From assembly GCF_002995805.1 (NCBI RefSeq), contig NZ_PVXL01000065.1, positions 1 to 64,000 on the forward strand: a stretch of DNA of 64,000 bases, given 5' to 3'. Positions 13,395 to 23,287 of the stretch are shown here, piece after piece. How positions within the stretch are numbered: position 1 is the first letter of the stretch; each line of letters opens with the position of its first letter. Below the pieces are notes generated by a model that saw only the letters and a program-made list of their open reading frames with translations, was not told where the DNA came from and made no database searches. The stretch comes from Neomoorella stamsii (GTDB lineage: Bacteria > Bacillota > DSM-521 > Neomoorellales > Neomoorellaceae). The position numbers were made by a program, and so were the translations under genes.

Positions 13395-15461
13395 TTACTC
13401 AGCAGCACCTCGCCAGTAGTTAACATCCCGCAGGAGCGATACCACCTCTGGCTGCCGGGTGAACTCCTCCAGGCTGTAGCGGGCTTTACGCCGCCAGTTG
13501 GGGTAGCCGGTGCCTGTACCCGGGATATTCTGGGGCTCCGTCTCCAGCCAAAGGTCTTCCAGGTTGACCAGGAGCAAACGCGCCGGGCTGGCGGCCAGGT
13601 ACGCCAGGCACCCCCGCAGGAGACTCCCGGTCGCTGTTGTGGCCACCTGCAAAAAGCCGCGGTTATAAAGGAAGACCGGTAAGGCCGCCCGCTGGCGGCC
13701 GCTCTTTTGCCTTTCCCGCCAGAAGGCGGCAAAGGGCGGCATATCGTGGGTGTTCAGGCTGGCCAGGCTCCCGGGAGGTACGGGTCCCAGGGCCCGGCCC
13801 GGATTTCCTGTGTACTCCGCGGCCAGGACATACATGCGGTTGATATTGTGCCTGGTCATGGCCAGGCGCACGTAACCGGGCACCGTTCCCAGGTCTTCGC
13901 CCACCAGGATGGCCCTGTGGCGCCGGGACTCCAGGGCCAGGATGGCATAAAATTCCCCGGCGTGGTAGCGCACATAAACCCCCTCCGTGGCTGCCAGGCC
14001 CCTAGGTATCCAATAAAGGCGGTGCAAACCCATGACGTGGTCCAGGCGCAGGATACCGGCGTGGCGCAGGTGATGACGCAGGCAGGCAATGTAATAGGAG
14101 TAGCCGTCTTCCCGGATCCCCTCCGGGTGCAGGGGAGGAAACCCCCACTCCTGCCCCTGGCGGAAAAAGGTATCCGGCGGGGCGCCGCTGCTGGCCGCCA
14201 GGGCGAAATCCTGGCGATGGCGCCAGACATCATAGCCCTCACGGTGGACCCCCAGGGGCAGGTCCAGGTATAAGCCCGGGCCGGAGCGCCGGGCGCAAGC
14301 CGCCAGGGCCTTCACCTGCCGGTGGGCCTGCCACTGGACGTACAGGTGATATTGCATGGCTTCCGTATCGTAATCGCCTTCTTTGAGGCAACCCTCCCGC
14401 ATGCGGGAGGGCCACTCAGTCCAGGTGGCGTGCTGTTTTTCGACGGCGGCCCGGAAACGGGCGTAGTCCCGGGCTGCCGGGTTGCCGGCCAGCCAGGCTT
14501 CCATCTCCGCCCGGCCACCGGTGTTGCCAGTAAAAAAAATGCGGGCACAGAGGGCCAACAGGCGTCTTTTCAGGGCCATCCCCCGGCGATAGTCGACAAG
14601 GGGCACAGCCCGCAAAGAGGCTATCTCCTCCTGGACCGCCGCCGAGTTTAGCAAGTCCCGCACTTCCTGGCACTGCTGTGCCTCTTCCAGGCGGGAAATA
14701 TCCAGGTAAAACTCGTTCCAGAAGAGGCGGCTAACCGGCTGGTAGGGGCTGGGGTCAAAGGGCTCATCCAGGAAAGCTGCCAGAAAGGGTAAAGTAGCGG
14801 TAAAGTTGCCACCCAGCTTGTTAACCCAGATGGATAGGGCCTCCAGGTCGCCGAAATCCCCTGCCCCCAGGCTCCGGCACGAATGAAGGGCATAGAGGGG
14901 CAAAAAACAGCCCCAGAGGTGTTCCCCCTGGCCTGCTGCCCGGTACCAGGCCCGGGAGGGGGCGGCAATAATCAATACCTCCCTGGTAAGGCCCGGCAGG
15001 CGCAAATGGAGGTGGTGGTAACCCCAGGGCAGCCTGGCGGGAAGGGTGAGCTGCCTGGCTTCAAAGGCTACCCCTTCCACCTCGGTAACCCGGATAAGAG
15101 GCAGGCGGGCCGGGTCGATTACCAGCTGCCATAACCGGCCGTCTTCCAGGCGCAGCCTGCACTCCAGGGGCCCGGTTGCCCTCTGGACGGGCAAGCGTAG
15201 CTCCAGGTGCGGCAGCCGGCCGGACCAGGCTACAGCTACCGGCTCACAGAAACGTCGCCAGTATTGCAGCCGCCGCTCCCGCAGGGCGCCGGGAACGTCA
15301 GCCAGGCCCGCCACCGGCGCCCCCAGGGCCCGCAGCACCGCCAGTAACGTCTCCGGCCCGGCTGCCCGGAGTTTACCCTCCACGTCGCGATAGGCAGGCT
15401 CCACGCCATACAACCGGCATAGCCGGTACAAAAGACGCAACTCTTTTACTAACAAAGACAT
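13395..15461 (-). CDS. malQ: 4-alpha-glucanotransferase (amylomaltase, GH77)
   Basis: A 688-residue GH77 enzyme that transfers alpha-1,4-glucan chains between maltodextrins in the cytoplasm. The catalytic barrel starts near residue 180 (HSCRSLGAGDFGDLEALSIW). The nucleophile Asp is in RLDHVMGLHRLYWIPRG, the acid/base Glu in VGEDLGTVPGYVR, and the transition-state Asp in LNTHDMPPF. An N-terminal extension of about 170 residues with a beta-rich domain is typical of long MalQ forms. The frame is intact, in contrast to the broken glycogen genes upstream (15876-19462), with which it probably once formed an operon. Confidence 0.93.
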   Translation of the reverse strand: MSLLVKELRLLYRLCRLYGVEPAYRDVEGKLRAAGPETLLAVLRALGAPVAGLADVPGALRERRLQYWRRFCEPVAVAWSGRLPHLELRLPVQRATGPLECRLRLEDGRLWQLVIDPARLPLIRVTEVEGVAFEARQLTLPARLPWGYHHLHLRLPGLTREVLIIAAPSRAWYRAAGQGEHLWGCFLPLYALHSCRSLGAGDFGDLEALSIWVNKLGGNFTATLPFLAAFLDEPFDPSPYQPVSRLFWNEFYLDISRLEEAQQCQEVRDLLNSAAVQEEIASLRAVPLVDYRRGMALKRRLLALCARIFFTGNTGGRAEMEAWLAGNPAARDYARFRAAVEKQHATWTEWPSRMREGCLKEGDYDTEAMQYHLYVQWQAHRQVKALAACARRSGPGLYLDLPLGVHREGYDVWRHRQDFALAASSGAPPDTFFRQGQEWGFPPLHPEGIREDGYSYYIACLRHHLRHAGILRLDHVMGLHRLYWIPRGLAATEGVYVRYHAGEFYAILALESRRHRAILVGEDLGTVPGYVRLAMTRHNINRMYVLAAEYTGNPGRALGPVPPGSLASLNTHDMPPFAAFWRERQKSGRQRAALPVFLYNRGFLQVATTATGSLLRGCLAYLAASPARLLLVNLEDLWLETEPQNIPGTGTGYPNWRRKARYSLEEFTRQPEVVSLLRDVNYWRGAAE

Positions 15462-15485
15462 AGCCCTCTCGGTTGCCTTATCGAT

Positions 15486-15842
15486 TTATTTCCTGGCCAT
15501 GGCGGCGACAATGTCGGCCCGGCTGATGATGCCCACCAGGCGGCCGTTACTGTAGACAGGTACCCGTTTGATTTTCTTTTCATGTAAAATAGCGGCCACC
15601 TCTTCTACTGGCATCTCGGCGTCAACGCCAACGACTTCCCGGCTCATAATATCCCGCACCCGGTTACCATTCTTTAAACCGATCAAATCCCCTTCCGTGA
15701 CGATTCCCACCACGCGATTGCCGTCATCGCATACCGGTACCCCGCTGATTTTGTGCTCCGCCAGCAACCTGGTCAGCTCGTAAATCCGGGCCGAGGCGTT
15801 GATCACGATTACCTCCGTGGTCATAATATCCCTGGCCAGCAT
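15486..15842 (-). CDS. Tandem CBS-domain protein
   Basis: A 118-residue protein made of two CBS motifs and nothing else: MLARDIMTTEVIVINASARI with KISGVPVCDDGNRVVGIVTEGDL, then RDIMSREVVGVDAEMPVEEV with KRVPVYSNGRLVGIISRADIV. Such stand-alone CBS pairs bind adenine nucleotides and act as energy sensors in other proteins or free in the cytoplasm. AAAGGGGGG precedes the start. It lies between the glucan phosphorylase relic and malQ. The target is unknown. Confidence 0.92.
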   Translation of the reverse strand: MLARDIMTTEVIVINASARIYELTRLLAEHKISGVPVCDDGNRVVGIVTEGDLIGLKNGNRVRDIMSREVVGVDAEMPVEEVAAILHEKKIKRVPVYSNGRLVGIISRADIVAAMARK

Positions 15843-15875
15843 AATATATTCCCCCCTTTCCCTGGAAAAATATTT

Positions 15876-17449
15876 TCATCCCCACAGGATCAGGCCAGTC
15901 TGAAAAGGATGGGCCAGATCAACATGGCAGGGTAACACCCGCACGTTATAGCCCTGGCGCCCGGCCCGGCGGCAGAAAATCACCCCGCTGTATAAATACC
16001 TGCCTTCACCAGTTTCCTGAACTAGATTCATTGTTTCCTTTTCTCCCGCTATAATTTCTCCCCCAGCATCCAGCGGCCCGTGATAGATTTCTACTTTTAC
16101 ATCCGAAGGCTGCAAAGCTCCCAGGAAAATCCAGGCGCGGACGGTTAAAGTACTCCCAACGGCCAGATCCCTCCCCCCATCATCCTCTACCCTTTCCACT
16201 CGCACCTGGGGCCAACCTGCATGCACCCTGCTTTTCCAGGCGGCCAGGTTCCTGGCCCTCTCCTGCCTCCCGGCCTCCAGGCGCTGGTAAAACCCGGCCG
16301 CCGGGGATCCCCTAAAAGCCGGGCCAGGCGTTCAGGGTCGCTGAAGAGAAGGACCGGCCGCTTGTAAGCAGCAAAACGGCGGGCAAAGCCAATGGTCAGG
16401 GCGCGGGGATGCAGGACCTCACCGGCGCCGGCAATCTCCAGCGAACCGCCTCCCCTGGCTTCCAGTTGCGCCGCCAGCTTCTTCCTGATAAAAGCCACCA
16501 GTTCTTCCCGCTGCTCTTCGTGGGCCTGCCACAGCTCCATCGCCGGTATGTGCTCAACTCCGGCCCAGTTGGCCGCCTCCGCCGGGTCTTCCCGCCAGCC
16601 GGGGCCAAGGTAGCGGTCGTAAAGGGAGGCCATCCTGCTCCCTACCCAGCTGAGGGTATGAACGCCGTTGGTAATAGCCCCGATAGGTATCTCCCCTTCC
16701 GGGACTTCCGGCCAGACAGCCTGCCACATCCTCCGGGCCGTCCGGCCGTGGAGACGGCTGACGCCGTTGGCCCAGGCCGACAGGCGCAAGGCCAGGACGG
16801 CCATGTTGAAGGGCTCCTGCTGGTTGTTGGGATCCTGGCGGCCCAGGGCCAGGAATTCCTGGCGGGAAAGCCCCAGCGACTGGTAATAATCTGTAAAATA
16901 CTTGTCCATCAAGTAGGGTGGAAAGAGGTCGATACCGGCTGCCACCGGGGTATGGGTAGTAAAGATGTGGCCGCTGGCGGCCAGTTCCCTGGCCGCGGCA
17001 AAATCCAGGCCGTGCTTCTCTTGTAACTGGCGGATGCGCTCCAGGGCCAGGAAGGCCGAATGGCCTTCGTTTAAATGGCAGATGGTTGCTTCGATACCCA
17101 GGGTCGCCAACGCCCGTACCCCGCCAATACCCAGGAGGATTTCCTGCTGGATGCGCTTTTCCAGGTCGCCGCCGTAAAGCCGGTCGGTAATCCGCCGATC
17201 AGCCTCCCAGTTGTCCTGGCAATCGGCATCCAGGAGGTAGAGATTCAGGCGGCCGACCTTTGCCCGCCAGACCTGCGCCTTAACCTCCCGGTCCGGGAAG
17301 GCTACCTGGATGGTAAGGGGACTGCCGTCCGGCCCGGCGTTCCAGTTCCAGGGGCAGGTCGTAAAAATTATGGCGGTCGAGGCGCTGGCGGAAGTAGACC
17401 TCCCGGTACAGGAGGCTGACGCCAACCAGGGGTATGCAGTCCCTTGTTA
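15876..17449 (-). pseudogene. Alpha-glucan phosphorylase, multiply disrupted
   Basis: Three pieces of one GT35 phosphorylase in different frames. The 5' piece (CIPLVGVSLLYREVYFRQRL, about 17345-17445) is joined directly to a glycosyltransferase fragment, so the first third is missing. A one-base frameshift near the duplicated TTCCAGTTCCA at 17340-17352 leads into the large central piece (GPDGSPLTIQVAFPD to FARRFAAYKRPVLLFSDPERL, 16310-17340). Another junction near 16290-16310 removes about 200 residues, including the pyridoxal-phosphate lysine region, and continues in a third frame as the C-terminal domain to 15876 (VRVLPCHVDLAHPFQTGLIL). Cannot encode an active enzyme. Confidence 0.9.
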
Positions 17450-18209
17450 CGGCCGTACTCAGTAGCATGAATGGTAACTACCAGGGGGACGCCGCAAGCT
17501 TCCTGGAGTTCCCGGGCCGCCCAGGCCACCAGCCAATCATGGGCATGCAGGATCAAGGGGGTTCCCCGTAGTCGGCCAGGGCCAGGTTGAACTGCAGGAC
17601 CCAGGACAGGAAATCAATTTCCACCTCCGGCTGCTGGTATGTAGGTAGGTAGTGGATGTATACTCCTTCTTGAACTGTCGTGAACGCTTCCCGGCCTGGT
17701 ACCCGGGTGAGGATGTGGACCTTAACCCCCATTTGGGCCAGGGCTCCCGCCAGATCACGGACGTGGATACCCAGACCACCGACATGATGAGGGGGAAACT
17801 CCCAGCTCAGCATGAGGATTACCGGTCTTTCCCTGCCTGGCGGGTAATTTACCGATAGCCCGCGCCCTTGCGGGCGATAAAGGCGGAAATCCAGGCGCGG
17901 GAAAAGGTTGTCCTTGTCTTCCAAAGCACATAAAAAATCCTCGTCAAGGTTGTTGTTTTGATAATCCCGGCAGATCTTAAAGAAATTGCCCAGGTGATCC
18001 TCCAGGCGACGGCGGGCATAGGCTGCCGTCGTCTGGCTGGTGAGGATAAAGGGCCAGTCGCTGCTCTGGGCCAGGAGCAGCTCCCTGGCGGCCTGGTTTA
18101 AGGCCCGTTCCTGTAGAGGAGTAGGATGGGAGCAAACGGCAGCCAGGGTTACCATGGTGTTCTCGGCCCGGTGGAGATAGGGGTAAAGCCAGTCATTGGC
18201 CGGATTCAA
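17438..18209 (-). pseudogene. GH57 C-terminal domain fused to GT4 glycosyltransferase, broken
   Basis: The first part (NPANDWLYPYLHRAE to RALNQAARELLLAQSSDWPFIL) is the C-terminal DUF1957 domain of the upstream GH57 enzyme. It continues in frame into the N-terminal half of a glycogen-synthase-like GT4 (ILMLSWEFPPHHVGGLGIHV), so the intact ancestor was a GH57-GT4 fusion. The frame breaks at a run of five G (plus-strand 17557-17561); one base more restores LILHAHDWLVAWAARELQEA. At about 17440-17450 the sequence jumps from ATEYGRNKGL straight into the phosphorylase, so the C-terminal half of the transferase has been deleted. Confidence 0.88.
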
Positions 18210-19462
18210 CCAAACACGATTGTAACCGCCTTCCCCCAGCTGGAAGGCCCTAAAGCCACCTCCTGGCGGGGCGGGTATTGCTCCAGGTAAGCCGCCACGG
18301 TGGTCAACCCGGTCTGGTAATCCGGCCCGGCCGCCAGGCGCAGGACGTCTTCCAGCCAGGCCGATCCCTCAAACCACCAGTGACCGAAGAGTTCAGCGTC
18401 GTAAGGCGCAACTACCACCGGTTTGTCAGACATAACACCGGCCCAGCAGGCCAGCTGCCGGTCCCGGTTGGCCAGAAAATCGCGGGCATTCTCCCGGGCC
18501 CGCTCCCTGGCCGCCTGGAAATCGTAGGGCTCCTTGCATTCGGTCTTGCCGGTGATGCGGTAATATTTTAAGCCGGTATCACCCCGTGTACCTCCGATAA
18601 GGTAAGGTTCCAGGTAACTAAAGTCTAGGTCGTAGCCAATATCGCGGTAGAACTCCCGGTACAGGGGATCACCGGGATAGCCCTCCGTCCGGCTCCAGAC
18701 CTGGTGGGAAGTCTCCCAGTCCCGGCCAAAAACGGCCACCCCGCCGGTGAGTTTAACCGGTGCATAAACGGCCGTTGTCACCCCGGGAACGGCATTTAAC
18801 AAACCGTGGCTGGCGACAATAAAGTATTTAATCCCTTCGGCCTGCAGGATATCTTCGAGGCCTGGCGTGTAACCGCACTCAGGCAGCCACATCCCAGCCG
18901 GCCGGCGGCCAAAGATATCGGCAAAAAGATCTAAGGCTACCCGCACCTGCACCCGCCAGGATTCCCTGGTCAGCATCAAGGGCAGGTAACCATGGGTGGC
19001 GCAAGTAGTTATAATTTCCAGGTAGCCCTGCTCCTGTAATCTTTTTAAGGGTGCCAGCAAATTACCCTGGTAAGTTTCTTTAAATGCCCCGTCAATGGCA
19101 CTGACGCGCTCATAATAAAAATTAGCCAGGGGGGAGAAAACAGGATCATATTTCGTCCGCTCCATTTCCCGGGTGGCCAATCCTTTAAGGATATCCAGGT
19201 AGCGGCCGTAACGCTCCTGGAGGCGCGGGTCAATTAACATACTAATTAAAGTTGGGGACAGAGATAAAGTGAGTTTAAAGTTTATTCCCTCTAGAGCCAA
19301 ACGTTCCCAGCTCAAGATGAGGGGCAGGTAAGATTCCGTCAGGGCCTCGCAAAGCCATTTTTCTTCCAGGCTTATATATTCCTCCAGGTTACGCACATAG
19401 GGCAGGTGGGCATGAAGCAGGAGGGCCAGGTAACCGGCACGATTGCTTTCCCAGGCAGCCAT
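18206..19462 (-). pseudogene. GH57 (DUF1957) alpha-glucan branching-type enzyme, frameshifted at its C-terminal domain
   Basis: About 418 residues of a GH57 branching-enzyme-like protein, start at MAAWESNRAGYLALLLHAHL with GAGGGGGC upstream. The catalytic nucleophile region WLPECGYTPGLEDIL and the acid/base region PYDAELFGHWWFEG are intact. The frame ends four residues after a run of five G (plus-strand 18233-18237): with one more G it would read SSWGEGGYNRVWLNPANDW and join the downstream frame. The catalytic barrel alone might still fold, so partial activity cannot be excluded. The fault is in a homopolymer and could be a sequencing error, but the deletions downstream cannot. Confidence 0.85.
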
Positions 19463-19621
19463 TTTAGAAGCCCCCTCAACTATATTCTCTACTTTTAGGC
19501 CTGCCTTTCCCTGGCAGCCCCGCAAACTTGCGGACGTACCGGGACGGGGCGCAAATAAAGCAAGGTTGAGATACAGTGTCGCAGGATTATCAAGGGTTAA
19601 AGGTCCGCTGGAACACCTCTT

Positions 19622-20101
19622 TCAGGACCAGCTAAAAATTCTGTCAGGAGGCTCCTCCAGGAGGATTGTCCATTCCTGCCCCAGGGTAAGCGCCTGGGTA
19701 ACGAAATTGGAGGTGGGAGACTCCTTGCCGACGAGTTGGGTATGGGGTACGGGAGTACGGGTGAAGAGGACAAATTCACCCGCCTGGCTTATGGCGCCAA
19801 GCTCGACGTAGTAACCGGTATGGGCCTCGAGGTTGTAAAAATAGCATCCACCAGGTTCGAGGGTAGTTAAGGTTAGTTCTTGTTCTGGCAGGAGGGCATC
19901 AAGGCGGCGCAGGCGTAAGGTTAACTTCATTTCCGGCTTTACTATACTGAAAAAGTCATGTAAGTTCTGGATTCTTTGAGGGGTAAAGTCCCAATAAACG
20001 TAGAGGGTATGTAAGTCCTGGGGTAAACAGACCAAGGCATTTTGACGGAAGCCATCAGCAAGTTCAAGCACCCCTTTCACCCCTCTTAATGCATTTTTCA
20101 T
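19622..20101 (-). CDS. DUF4912 domain protein
   Basis: A 159-residue protein of the DUF4912 family, recognised by LVCLPQDLHTLYVYWDFTPQRIQ near residues 23-45, a beta-rich domain found beside GH57/DUF1957 and glycogen genes in Firmicutes and cyanobacteria. Its biochemical role is not known; a carbohydrate-binding or FlhE-like sandwich has been suggested by context only. AGAAGAT precedes the ATG. It is the most upstream gene of the minus-strand glucan cluster and still has an open frame, though its partners are broken. Confidence 0.78.
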   Translation of the reverse strand: MKNALRGVKGVLELADGFRQNALVCLPQDLHTLYVYWDFTPQRIQNLHDFFSIVKPEMKLTLRLRRLDALLPEQELTLTTLEPGGCYFYNLEAHTGYYVELGAISQAGEFVLFTRTPVPHTQLVGKESPTSNFVTQALTLGQEWTILLEEPPDRIFSWS

Positions 20102-20147
20102 ATCTTCTTAAATATAACTTAATAATAATTATAACCATTCGCTATTT

Positions 20148-20161
20148 ATATGGTACCATAT
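20148..20161. promoter_or_regulatory. Perfect 14-base palindrome between divergent glucan genes
   Basis: ATATGGTACCATAT lies in the AT-rich 150-base region between the DUF4912 gene (minus) and the neopullulanase gene (plus). It is placed where an operator for both would be expected. No regulator is encoded nearby, so this is only a candidate site. Confidence 0.35.
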
Positions 20162-20255
20162 TTTTCATTTCCCGTCAAACTCCTTTAGCCTTGCTTTTTA
20201 CTGTATTTTCGTGCATAATAATCTCTACCGGTTCGCCGGTGGACGCTCAAATGAA

Positions 20256-22043
20256 ATGCCCTGGCAGGAGGTGAATCTGGCCTTGCTCCTTCACCGTATT
20301 TCCCCGCGTTTTTGCCAGCCCCTGGCGCCCGGTAAACTCCTCCTGCGCTTGAAAACCCGCCGCCAGGAAAAACAGCACTGCCAGGTAGTTTACGAAGACC
20401 GGGGCCTACAAACCGCTCCCATGCATGTTTACGCCCGGACCCCCCGTTACCTCTATTACCAGGCAGAAATCGAGCTTTCCCGCCCCTGGAAGTGCCGTTA
20501 TTTTTTCAGGCAAGAGGTAGAAGGTGCGGGACCGGTATACTTTTTCGCCGGCATTGACGGGCAAGGTGTCCGGCCTTTCACTTACCGCTGGACGGCAGCG
20601 GATATCTTCACCGTCCCGGATTGGATTTACGACGCCGTCTCCTACCAGATATTTCCCGACCGCTTTTACAACGGCAACCCGGCCAATGACCCTCCCGGGA
20701 CCCGGCCCTGGGGTGAAGCCCCCACCAGGGAAAACTTTTTCGGCGGCGACCTGGAGGGCATCCAGGCCAAAATACCCTATTTAAAATTTTTAGGGGTCAA
20801 CGCCCTCTGGCTGAACCCCATCTTTGCCTCCCCTTCCAACCACCGCTATAATACTAGCGACTACCTGGCCGTTGACCCCGCCCTGGGAGATGCGGCTGCC
20901 CTGCGCCGCCTGGTGGAGTCCCTCCACGCTGCCGGCATGCACCTGATCCTGGATGGAGTGTTTAACCATACGGGGACGGAGTTCTTTGCCTTTAAGGATG
21001 TAGTCGCCCGTGGGGCCAGTTCTCCCTATAAGGACTGGTATTATTTCCATGACTTTCCCGTCAGGAGCGAACCCCGACCAAATTATACCTGCTGGTGGGA
21101 TATTCCCAGCCTTCCCAAGCTGAAAGCCAGCAACCCCGAGGTACGCAATTACCTGCTCCACGTCGCCACCTACTGGCTGCGGGAGGCCGGTACTGACGGT
21201 TGGCGCCTGGATGTACCCAACGAGATCGAACCTGCCTTCTGGCGGGAATTCCGGCGTCAGGTAAAAGAAACCAACCCCCAGGCCTATATTGTCGGTGAGA
21301 TCTGGCACGACGCCCGTTTCTGGCTCCAGGGCCACCTCTTTGACGGCGTTATGAACTATCTCTTCCGCGACCTGGTCCTCGATTACTTCGCCAGGCGGCG
21401 TTTTCCCATTTCCACCCTGGACTATCTTCTGGGCTTGATCCGCCTGCGCTACCCGGAGGCGGCCAACTTTGCCCTGTTAAACCTCCTGGGCAGCCATGAC
21501 ACGGCGCGGGTGATTACCGCTTTCCAGGAAGGCCTGGCCAGGCTCCCCGGCCATACCGGCAGCTATGCCGAAGCCGTCACCCACCTGCGGCCGGCTCTAA
21601 TCCTGCAGTTCACCTATCCCGGCGCCCCCCTGATTTATTATGGAGATGAGGTGGGAATGACCGGCGGCCCGGATCCCGACTGTCGCCGGACCATGCCCTG
21701 GGAACCACAGGCCTGGAACCAGGACCTGCTCAACTTTTACCGGCGCTTGATTGCCCTGCGGCACCGGTTGCCGCCTTTAAGGCGCGGTTATTTCCAGCCC
21801 TTGTTTACCGATGACCGGGCCGAAGTTTACGCCTATGCCCGGCGGCTGGCCCGGGAAAAGGTGATCGTGATTTTAAATGCCGGCGATTTGCCCCAGAGCA
21901 TCAACCTGGCAGTAGGAGAAATGGAAATTGCCGACGGTACGACCTGGCAGGACGGTTTGAGCGGCCGCTGCTTTGAAGTGCAGGGGGGCAAGATCAGCCT
22001 CACCCTGGAAGCCAATGCGGGTGCTATACTCATTGCCTGCTAA
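20256..22043 (+). CDS. Neopullulanase/cyclomaltodextrinase-type alpha-amylase (GH13)
   Basis: About 595 residues. An N-terminal beta-sandwich domain (residues 1-115) precedes the GH13 barrel: DGVFNHTG, GWRLDVPNEI (nucleophile Asp), IVGEIWHD (acid/base Glu) and LLGSHDTAR. No signal peptide, so it is cytoplasmic and probably cuts imported maltodextrins or cyclodextrins. Start uncertain: ATG 20256, GTG 20211 and GTG 20271 are all possible; the last gives the family-like start VNLALLLHRISPRF, with GGCAGGAG just before it but very close. The gene is intact and diverges from the decayed glycogen cluster. Confidence 0.9.
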   Translation: MPWQEVNLALLLHRISPRFCQPLAPGKLLLRLKTRRQEKQHCQVVYEDRGLQTAPMHVYARTPRYLYYQAEIELSRPWKCRYFFRQEVEGAGPVYFFAGIDGQGVRPFTYRWTAADIFTVPDWIYDAVSYQIFPDRFYNGNPANDPPGTRPWGEAPTRENFFGGDLEGIQAKIPYLKFLGVNALWLNPIFASPSNHRYNTSDYLAVDPALGDAAALRRLVESLHAAGMHLILDGVFNHTGTEFFAFKDVVARGASSPYKDWYYFHDFPVRSEPRPNYTCWWDIPSLPKLKASNPEVRNYLLHVATYWLREAGTDGWRLDVPNEIEPAFWREFRRQVKETNPQAYIVGEIWHDARFWLQGHLFDGVMNYLFRDLVLDYFARRRFPISTLDYLLGLIRLRYPEAANFALLNLLGSHDTARVITAFQEGLARLPGHTGSYAEAVTHLRPALILQFTYPGAPLIYYGDEVGMTGGPDPDCRRTMPWEPQAWNQDLLNFYRRLIALRHRLPPLRRGYFQPLFTDDRAEVYAYARRLAREKVIVILNAGDLPQSINLAVGEMEIADGTTWQDGLSGRCFEVQGGKISLTLEANAGAILIAC

Positions 22044-22061
22044 CTTCCGCCTGCCGTCTTC

Positions 22062-22487
22062 TTATTGATTGCCCTTCCCATCACGGCACCTTTGACACAA
22101 CCCGTAAACTTCGAAGCAGTGTTCCGTGGGAAGAAAACCCTTCCTGACCAGTTCTTTTTCCATTGTGGCCATGGGGCAAAATTCGACGGGAATAGAAGCC
22201 CCGCAGCCCTTGCATACCGCGTGATGGTGGTGCCCTTCCTCCCGCCGCAGTTCATATAAATCAGCACCGGTATCCGAGGGGACACGGCACAAGAGACCCT
22301 TGCCCAGCAGTACATCAAGGTTGCGGTATACCGTGGAAAAATTTGTTCCCGGGAGGATTTTGATAACCTCTTGAAACAACTCCTGGGCGCTCAGGAACGA
22401 GCGCGTATTTTCAAGTACCGTGAGTATGGCCTTTCGCTGGGGGGTTACCTTGAGGTCTTTTTGCTTTAACATTTCTTCTATTTCCAC
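22062..22487 (-). CDS. zur: Fur-family regulator, probable Zur
   Basis: A 141-residue Fur-family repressor: KVTPQRKAILTVLENTRSFL and TNFSTVYRNLDVLLGKGLL form the winged helix; GHHHHAVCKGCGASIPVEFCP and YGLCQRC supply the metal-binding His/Cys set. It overlaps the end of the zinc permease gene by ten bases and is the last gene of znuA-znuC-znuB-zur. That position makes zinc-responsive control of the operon the best guess, with the candidate operator upstream of znuA at 25026-25043. It converges with the GH13 gene on the plus strand. Confidence 0.88.
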   Translation of the reverse strand: MEIEEMLKQKDLKVTPQRKAILTVLENTRSFLSAQELFQEVIKILPGTNFSTVYRNLDVLLGKGLLCRVPSDTGADLYELRREEGHHHHAVCKGCGASIPVEFCPMATMEKELVRKGFLPTEHCFEVYGLCQRCRDGKGNQ

Positions 22488-23287
22488 CTGTTAATTGCTC
22501 CTTTCGCTACCATGACTGCTACCAGGATGGCCGAGGCAATGAGAACAATGGTTCCTCCTGGAGCCAGGTCAAAAATAAACGAGGCATAAAGGCCAGTGAT
22601 GACCGCCAGGAGAGCGACTCCTATGGCTATACCAAAGGCCGCCTTGAAGCTGCGGGCAATCTGCAGGCTAACTGCCGGCGGGATAACCATCAGGGCTGAT
22701 ACTAAGAGCGTCCCTACTACCCGTACCGCCAGGGCCACGGTAAGGGCCGTGAGCAGGGTAAAATATATGTTTACGGCGGCTACTGGTATCCCTGCCAGGC
22801 GGGCCGCCTCTTCGTCGAAGGTAATGGCAAAAAGCTCGCGGTAAAGAAAAACTATAGATGTAAGAATAAATATACCGGCGCCGGCAATAACCGCCACGTC
22901 GGCCGGGGATACGGCCACCAGGCTGCCGAATAAATAAGAAAAAAGATCGGCATTAAAAGCTTTTTTCAGGCTGATCATTACCACCGCCAGGGCCATGGCG
23001 CTAGACATGACTACCGCCAAGGCTACTTCAGCATATCGGGGGAAAGCCCGGCGGATGAACTCAATCAGCAGGGCGGCGCCAGCGGCGGCCAGCAGCGCGC
23101 CATAAAAGGGGTAAAAACCTAAAAGCATGCCGCCGGCCACGCCAGCCAGGCTGGCATGGGACAGGCTATCTCCCACCAGGGACAGGCGTCTTAAAACTAT
23201 AAAAACGCCCAGGGTGGCGGCGAGAATAGCCGTAATCAGCCCGGCTATGAACGCCCGCTGCATGAAATCGAAGCTAAAGATAAACAT
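22478..23287 (-). CDS. znuB: Zinc/manganese ABC transporter permease (ABC-3 family)
   Basis: A 269-residue integral membrane protein with eight or nine hydrophobic helices. ABC-3 family features include RRLSLVGDSLSHASLAGVAGG near residue 33 and FDEEAARLAGIPV near 158. Together with the ATPase upstream (overlap 14 bases) and the binding protein it forms a metal importer of the ZnuABC type. Zinc is favoured over manganese because the operon also contains a Zur-like regulator. Confidence 0.92.
   Translation of the reverse strand: MFIFSFDFMQRAFIAGLITAILAATLGVFIVLRRLSLVGDSLSHASLAGVAGGMLLGFYPFYGALLAAAGAALLIEFIRRAFPRYAEVALAVVMSSAMALAVVMISLKKAFNADLFSYLFGSLVAVSPADVAVIAGAGIFILTSIVFLYRELFAITFDEEAARLAGIPVAAVNIYFTLLTALTVALAVRVVGTLLVSALMVIPPAVSLQIARSFKAAFGIAIGVALLAVITGLYASFIFDLAPGGTIVLIASAILVAVMVAKGAINRWK

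Noticed and set aside
18230-18240. Programmed frameshift in the GH57-GT4 gene
   Set aside because: There is a G run but no stimulatory structure evident, and the same operon has outright deletions, so decay is the simpler reading.
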